Positions 57,540 through 64,000 of a DNA stretch of 64,000 bases are shown in pieces (position 1 is the first letter of the stretch; every line of letters begins with the position of its first letter). The notes beneath the pieces were generated by a model. The model did no database searches. It was not told the DNA's origin and saw nothing but the letters and a program-made list of their open reading frames with translations. The position numbers were made by a program, and so were the translations under genes. Source of the DNA: Botryotinia globosa (taxonomy: Eukaryota > Ascomycota > Leotiomycetes > Helotiales > Sclerotiniaceae); assembly GCA_014898425.1 (NCBI GenBank), contig RCSZ01000009.1, positions 1,240,001 through 1,304,000 of the forward strand, given 5' to 3'.

Positions 57540-60500
57540 GATATGAATTCGTAATGTAGGTGTTTGGGAAAGTGCTTTCACCTCACGTCTAGAGGAATTA
57601 ATGTCTTGAGGAACGTGTTGCATGGGCGTTTAGATGATGGGAATTCATTATAGTTTACATTGGCTCAAATCACGGCATGGGCTGGCGTACGGTTTAGTGG
57701 GTTATGGGAAGTTATTTTGGTGGGCGGAGTTGATAATACTCATTGCATGGGAGACGGCGGGGGGGGATCATTGTGCGAATTGCACCGGCGTTTTGTCAGG
57801 ATCAAGCAGCTTTTACTAGTCAATTGATCCACGAAACAACACGAGAATATGTACAAAAAGTGCGAGCGTTGAATGAGCTACAGAAGGTACTTGGTGCCAC
57901 TTACTCAACACCACGATAGAGTTAGCTACTTATACAGACTTTGATACAACTACGATGAAGTTTCAGTTAGAGAGATGAATGTTTGCGATATACTAGTCAG
58001 AATTAATAATGTTTATATGCGTGAATAACGAATGGCAATCATTTCGAGTAGATTGCTGGGCATACTAGTATGATAGTTTACTTTCGACACCTCATTTCTA
58101 GGTGAAAGCGTTGGTGCAAATGCTGAAGGTGACTCATAAGCCGATTCATATTACCTTACTCTACGTACATTTTCGAATCAACCTTCTCAAAATCTCAATA
58201 TATTGATTGGAGTTCAAACCCATCAGACGCTCATCTCGACAATTTCCGGCATTTGACCTTACTTCCTTCTTACTAGGGTGATTTCTCCACGCGTGAGATC
58301 CATTATTTAATTAGTCTCTCATCTTTTTATCTGGGTACCTAGGTAGTAATCTTTTTCTAGATAAAACCTAATATTCACAACATAAGACACCATCAAAGTA
58401 AAAGGTCTGCCAGCCTCATATTTCTTTGTTCATCTATATATACATCATCGAACGATTTCCCAAAGTCGTGTACTACGATAACATGAATCGAAGTTGTACT
58501 GTAACCTAGAGCTGATGCTCATGTTGCGTTGCATTTCGTGCGTACTGTACGACTCATGAGGTGAGGGAGGATGCGATCCTAGCACGATTGCCAGTTCTAG
58601 GATTATACTGGTCGCTTACTGCAGTGAGTTTTGCCAGCACGATTGGGGAATGTCACTGGCCACTGGAAAATGGAGATTCTTTGGCGGGGGCAAGGAGATA
58701 AGAGGCACAGTAGTGTGGTGGATGGGACGGATTGTGATGTGGAATATGCAATCTTCGATTTATCCGTAATGTGATGCGGATACGGGGTAAAGTGTTTCGA
58801 AGGGTGTTCGCTGGCTGGTCAATGAGCCAAACCCCAAATGTATTTTGTTTGTGGAAACAATACCGAGTTTGCTTGTCCAAACATGCTCTGATCTTGTACC
58901 GAGTAAGCTCTAGATCTCGTGTCAAGTTTAGGTCTCGTTGGAGCCTAAATGATCAAGTGACAGTTGTGCAAATATTTCCGACGGCGAAGGAAAGTTTTCA
59001 TAATTTTTACAACACGAAAGCTAGGAGCTAGGGACGGGCTGACATGCTGTACAGTATGATTGTCGTGGATATGGACCACTCACGACACCTCGCCGTACTT
59101 GTACTTCAGGAACGAGCGTATAATTTCCATTTCGAGGACGAAAAGCGAAGGACGAAGGAACATGTCAAACATCCTTAAGTAATAATAGCAGCAGGACCGG
59201 TATTCGGTATTCTGTATATTCACCGATAGCCATGGGCTCGAATATTGATAGTCCTGCTAGTCCACCTGCGCAAGTGCTCGCGAGGGCTTGGCTTGGCTTG
59301 CTCGCTTACAGATCACGGATGCAATTTCTGCATGGCTAATAAATGGTGCTGGGAATAGTTGGGGGTTAAGCTTTTGCAAATCTAGTATATTTGCCATGCC
59401 GTTGTCAGTCAAGAACCCAAGGCTCTTGTCTATAGAGCTTGTTATAACATTGATGAACTTTTATCACTTGCTACCTCTTAAACCCTATTATCATCTTTTG
59501 CGTTCACTAGCCCGTTACTTTTTATATCGTTTAACGCTTTTCCCCACATGTTCCTCCTTTATTCTCGATTATGCCTTGCTCAGATTTTTAATTTCTCTAT
59601 AATCCGTCCTACAATTCGGTCCGACTTATTCATTTTACAAGGCCTTGAGCAGAAAATCTACCCTGCTATAATGTATCGTATAAGCCACACGAATTGTATG
59701 GCTTACATGACACCACTTCACCCCATGCACCCTGTCCCCCGCATATCTCAACCCCGACAAGTCGATCTTCCCCACGAAGGCAGCACCTCCGCGTTTTACT
59801 ACTCAAGGGATAATTTAGTTTGGAGCCAACCTCTTCCTTCAAACTGTTTACCACAGCAACAATCATGTATTAGAGTTGGTGGAAATCGACGGCGAGTGCG
59901 GATGAGGGAGGGATAACTTGCTCCGTGCTTGCATTGTTTTTGCTTTTATTGCTAGTGTTTCCAACTCAACAGTTGTGAGATTTCTTTCTGGATAGGTATA
60001 GTATAATAAGCAGCTTCGGTCCCAGTTGGCTTATATCTGTAGTATAGAAGAATTTCGCTTCTGAAAACAAGTCCGAGTAGTGTCATTTCGGATTCCAATG
60101 TTTTTCGAATGACATACTATATCATTTGAAGTAACTGTTGTATTTTTAATTGGCCTTTCTAGAAGGACAAGCGAATGTCAATATATGAAAATTGACTTCA
60201 GAACAACACCTCCGCATTCTAACACGCAGGGAGTTGCTTGGTCTGAAGTCCCCGACTTACTTTAAACGGTTCAAGGAAGATAACTGCAACAATTTTATAT
60301 ATCCCCGGTTGCTTGGCAAATGTGTGAGAGGTTCAAAGACAAAGATTTTCCTGGAAAGAATACGGCGTACAGACCGCGTGCACACAATCTCAGCAAAATG
60401 GCTGCAGCTTAGCAGGGGTAGCTCCTTTGTGATTCCTTACTTTTGACGGCTCAAGGAATCCTTTCTGATTCATCGCCTACATTTTGACTGGTCAGAGTAG

Positions 60501-60695
60501 GTCCGGTTAAAACAATCGATTTCAGCAGTGACAAGCTTTTGCTTGCTGAATGCATACATAAAGTGTGGAGAAACCCCAGAGCTTTGCAATCGATTCTTCT
60601 GATCTCTGTTGAGATAAACGAGCCTGTATCTTCAATTCTCATATAGGCTGGCAATAACAAGTTTTCATATCAATTGAGTAGCAACAGTCTTCATC
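57540..60695. other. Gene-free spacer, 3.2 kb
   Basis: Between two + strand genes. ORFs up to about 120 residues show no family signature. One exact TACCTAGGTA lies at 58336-58345 and a GGCTTGGCTTG short repeat near 59286-59300. No transposon ends found. Confidence 0.5.
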
Positions 60696-62998
60696 ATGCC
60701 TGGAGGAGCAGTTGTTCATGGCACGACCGATACCTCTCGGGTAAGTAATGTTTCCTCGGCCATTCCTCGCCATCGTGTATCTTTGTCGAGTTCTATCGAG
60801 GCTACTACTTCGACGGCAACATCTCATCGATTCTTCAAGTTATCAGGTTTCTGCCTTTATATTTCACAATGCTGATTTGATATTGTATAGATCGAGGCGC
60901 CAGTAACTGTCAAGGCATACTTGATGTAAGTTCCTTATATCAATTGCTAAACTTTTGAGTTCAAGAACAATGACTGACTTTTGCCAAGGTGTGCTTTTGC
61001 AGCATTCGGTGGTATTTTCTTCGGATATGATACAGGCTGGATGTCTGGGTATGTTTCCTGACTGTTTAGATGCTGTATTCATTTGCTGATATTTTGAAGT
61101 GTCTTGGCGATGCCTTATTTCATCACTCAATATACTGGATTACCACAACCTCCTGCAGATGCCCCAAAAGCCACTTTGGACGCGTTCGCTGTCTCTGCTA
61201 GCAATCAGTCTTTGACAACCTCTATTCTTTCTTGCGGTACTTTCTTCGGAGCTCTCATTGCTGGCGATATAGCCGATACAATTGGACGTCGTATGACTAT
61301 TATCGCTGGTTGTGCAATCTTCTGCGTCGGATGTATCATGGAAACCGCCTCCACTGGTCTAGGTCTTATGGTAGCAGGTCGTCTAATTGCTGGCGGTGGT
61401 GTTGGATTCATTTCTGCTATCAGTGAGTCTCATTAAGTATCAGCTCTCAGCCTCAACTTGTCTGACCGGTCATCAATTATAGTCATCTTGTACATGTCAG
61501 AAATTGCTCCGAAAAAGGTCCGAGGTGCCCTTGTCTCAGGATATCAATTTTGTATCACAATCGGAATCTTACTCGCCAATTGTGTTGTGTACGCTACACA
61601 GAACCGGACTGATACTGGCTCATACCGAATTCCTATTGCAGTTCAATTTTTGTGGGCTATCATCTTGGCGATTGGGTTGTTCATTCTTCCCGAATCGCCC
61701 CGTTATTTTGTCAAGAAAGGACGTCTTGAAGATGCAGCCAAATCCCTAGCCAACGTTCGTGGTCAACCGATCGAGTCTGAATACATTCAAGTAAGTATAA
61801 CCGAATTCACAATGCGGGTATGCCTTTCTAACATGCACATAGGATGAACTTGCGGAGATTATCGCAAACAATGAATACGAACTCTCTGTTGTACCACAAA
61901 CGTCATACATTTCCCAATGGACCAATTGTTTCAAAGGTTCGTGCCTTCGGTCGACCCGAACCCTTCATCTTGTACTTACATACGTGCAGGATCTATGTTC
62001 GATGGTTCCAGTAACCTTCGAAGAACTTTTACTGGTATCATGCTTCAATGTATGCAACAATTCACTGGTATTGTAAGTGGTTTCTCTGTTTCTCTAATTC
62101 TTGACATCTCCAAGTCACATCATTTTATTCATCGAAAAAGCTATCGGAGTGGATTAGTACTAATCTTTACTTCACAGAACTTTATCTTCTACTTCGGAAA
62201 TGTCTTCTTCAAATCCCTCGGAACGATCAAGAATCCCTTCTTGATTTCCCTCGTTACTTCATTGGTCAACATGTTAACAACCCCTCTCGCTTTCTGGACA
62301 GTCGAACGTTTTGGTCGTCGCAGCATTCTTCTCATTGGAGCTTCTTGCATGATCACCTTCCAATTCATTGTTGGGATCATTGGTGTCACTGCCGGGGAGG
62401 CTGACAAACATAACAGCTCTGCCGTATCTGCTATGATTGCTTGTAAGTACTTACCAGCTCATATTCCAATATCACTACAATGCATACTTGATTCTCTTAT
62501 AACATTCACATCAAACTAACCCACCCAGTCATCTGCCTCAACATCGCCGCCTTCGCCACCACCTGGGGTCCAGCCGCCTGGGTCGTAGTCGGCGAGATCT
62601 TCCCTCTCCCCATCCGCTCCCGTGGTGTTGGTCTCTCCACCGCCTCCAACTGGTTCTGGAACTGCATCATCGGAGTCATCACTCCATATCTCGTCGGCAC
62701 TCAAAAAGGTGACGCAAATCTCGGCGCCAAAGTGTTTTTCATGTGGGGTTCCCTCTGCGCGTTAAGTTTATTGTTCGCGTACTTTTTCGTCTCGGAGACA
62801 AAGGGCTTGAGTTTGGAACAGGTGGACAGAATGTTGGAAGAGACGACGCCGAGAACGAGCTCAAAATGGGTACCGCATAGTACATTTGCTGGAGAGATGG
62901 GTTTGGCGGGGGATAAAGTGGTGGAGCATGTGCCGCATGCGGAAAAAGGACATGCGTCTGATGAGGCCGCGACGGAAGTTAATAAGGATGTTGTTTAA
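60696..62998 (+). CDS. MFS monosaccharide transporter
   Basis: Predicted 560 residues. Exons 60696-60740, 60891-60925, 60989-61048, 61100-61422, 61483-61790, 61843-61936, 61990-62072, 62178-62442, 62529-62998; every join keeps frame. Sugar porter motifs in order: FGGIFFGYDTGWMSG in TM1, ADTIGRR, AGRLIAGGGVG, YMSEIAPKKVRG, PESPRYFVKKGR, CMQQFTGINFIFYFG in TM7, VERFGRR, WGPAAWVVVGEIFPLPIRSR in TM10, and SETKGLSLEQVDRM after TM12. Plasma-membrane hexose uptake, probably proton-coupled, by family. More distant from the other transporter of this window than a recent duplicate would be. The short N-terminus (MPGGAVVHGTTDTSR) is on its own exon. Confidence 0.94.
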
Positions 62999-64000
62999 AT
63001 TCTCCTTTACAAATCTGGCTTAAGCTTCCATTTATGGCGCCAGGATAGCTTTTGTGCGAGGGTGGATTAAATCTTTCGGTGAATGAAGTGGAATGAGTGG
63101 GTAGATGCAGAATGGAGGTGTTGAGTTTGATGTATACAGTACAGCACTCTTTCCTCGAGTAGATATCTGGCAATGTTTCACAAGTAGAGTTGAAGTTACT
63201 ATACCCAATAATTATTCTGCTTCCTACATTATGTTTCTATTGATGTTTACTTAATTTCATGCTTGGTTATTGCTATGGCATATATTGCGTCTTTCTTCAT
63301 ATCGCTATACGATATTTCCGATGGTCGGTAGTTATGTTTCTAGTTGCATCAATACACTATATCGTAAATTCTCAAATTTCTCACTTGTTTTCTTAAGGGT
63401 TGTGTATATTTCCTTCGGTATCAACTTCAGCATTGTGATCCTCCTTGTACATCTCCCTATGCTCCGCTCTTCGGAGTTTATACTCCATCCTAATGTATAA
63501 GGGTCAATATATAGTCTAAAAGAGAGCACATTGCATGAAATTTGTTTATTGAATATCCCACAAGGAACTAGACAGAATGTTGATAGGAACAAAATCGACG
63601 AGGTTCGATGTCCTGTTAAGAGATCCATGGGTTTGAGGTATTAGTGATACAATACTTGTGACTTTCGACAGTAAATAGGGGAGGTTGTTGTCGTTGTTAC
63701 GCATATATTTCTGGTTTTTTGTCACTGGATTTGTGTCATCGGCTGGATTTTCCACAATGGTTGTCAATTTATTGCACCATGAATATCTCCATTGCGTCTC
63801 AGATTCTATATTCCATTTCGCATACCTCATAACTCCCAACTCGGTTCGGTCCATTGGCCCCTTTGAAACATTTGAGAAGTCGCCATCTGCCATGAGTCTG
63901 TCAGATGCTTAAGTACGAAGCATTTTTGCGGTTTCAGAACGACTTTATGGGGGTTTCATACTCCTTAAATTGTGTATGGATAAACGAGACAGAAGAGACG
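62999..64000. other. Downstream intergenic sequence
   Basis: About 1 kb after the transporter. A 115-residue minus-strand ORF (63893-63546) has an ATG but no recognised motif, so I do not call it a gene. Confidence 0.45.

Noticed and set aside
63546..63893. 115-residue minus-strand ORF with an ATG
   Set aside because: No recognised domain or neighbouring exon; could be a small gene but nothing supports it.

Overview
The window is nuclear DNA of a filamentous ascomycete (Pezizomycotina). Most genes are split by short introns of about 46-110 bp with GT..AG ends and CTNAC-like branch sites. Intergenic spaces are long and rich in simple repeats. Gene content fits a fungus: two Zn2Cys6 regulators, two MFS sugar transporters, a fungal TRAPPII subunit and a 2EXR-domain protein. 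Overall protein character suggests a leotiomycete (Helotiales, perhaps Sclerotiniaceae such as Sclerotinia or Botrytis); that placement is inference, not a search result. No virus, transposon ORF, rRNA, tRNA or CRISPR array was recognised.

Layout. 1-1206: 3' part of a Mep2/AmtB-type ammonium transporter (+). 1207-4956: gene-free, with a 314-nt pure-purine minisatellite. 4957-6965: ASNSD1-like asparagine synthetase-domain protein (-). 7423-10046: VPS9+CUE Rab5-family GEF (+), divergent from it. 10496-13111: conserved fungal protein of unknown role (+). 13791-14804: HAD dehalogenase-like gene broken by two frameshifts (+). 15163-18041: Zn2Cys6 regulator (-). 18042-20828: gene-poor. 20829-23052: second Zn2Cys6 regulator (+). 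23490-27039: large two-TM protein with repeated Cys..Asp-Gly-x-Cys modules (+), the least explained gene here. 28450-31212: Ser-rich conserved fungal protein (-). 31213-33532: cluster of short tandem repeats including 39 perfect copies of a heptamer. 33533-34441: GNAT acetyltransferase (+). 35021-37558: family X DNA polymerase (-). 38037-38762: 2EXR protein (+). 40614-42672: MFS sugar transporter (+). 43064-44916: TRAPPII subunit Trs65 (-). 45201-47877: U1 snRNP splicing factor Prp40 (+). 48615-50897: ABCE1/Rli1 ribosome-recycling ATPase (-). 52717-57539: CHD1 remodeller (+). 57540-60695: gene-free. 60696-62998: second MFS monosaccharide transporter (+). 62999-64000: no convincing gene.

The genes do not form one pathway or biosynthetic cluster. 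They mix housekeeping (RLI1, PRP40, CHD1, TRS65, VPS9, POL4) with nutrient uptake and regulation. Every CDS given as spliced was joined by hand; summed exon lengths are multiples of three and junctions agree with recalled family sequence, but there is no transcript evidence. Items most worth follow-up are the Cys-module membrane protein, the tiny exons in RLI1, POL4 and CHD1, the intergenic palindrome TACCTAGGTA, the broken HAD gene, and the tandem repeats.
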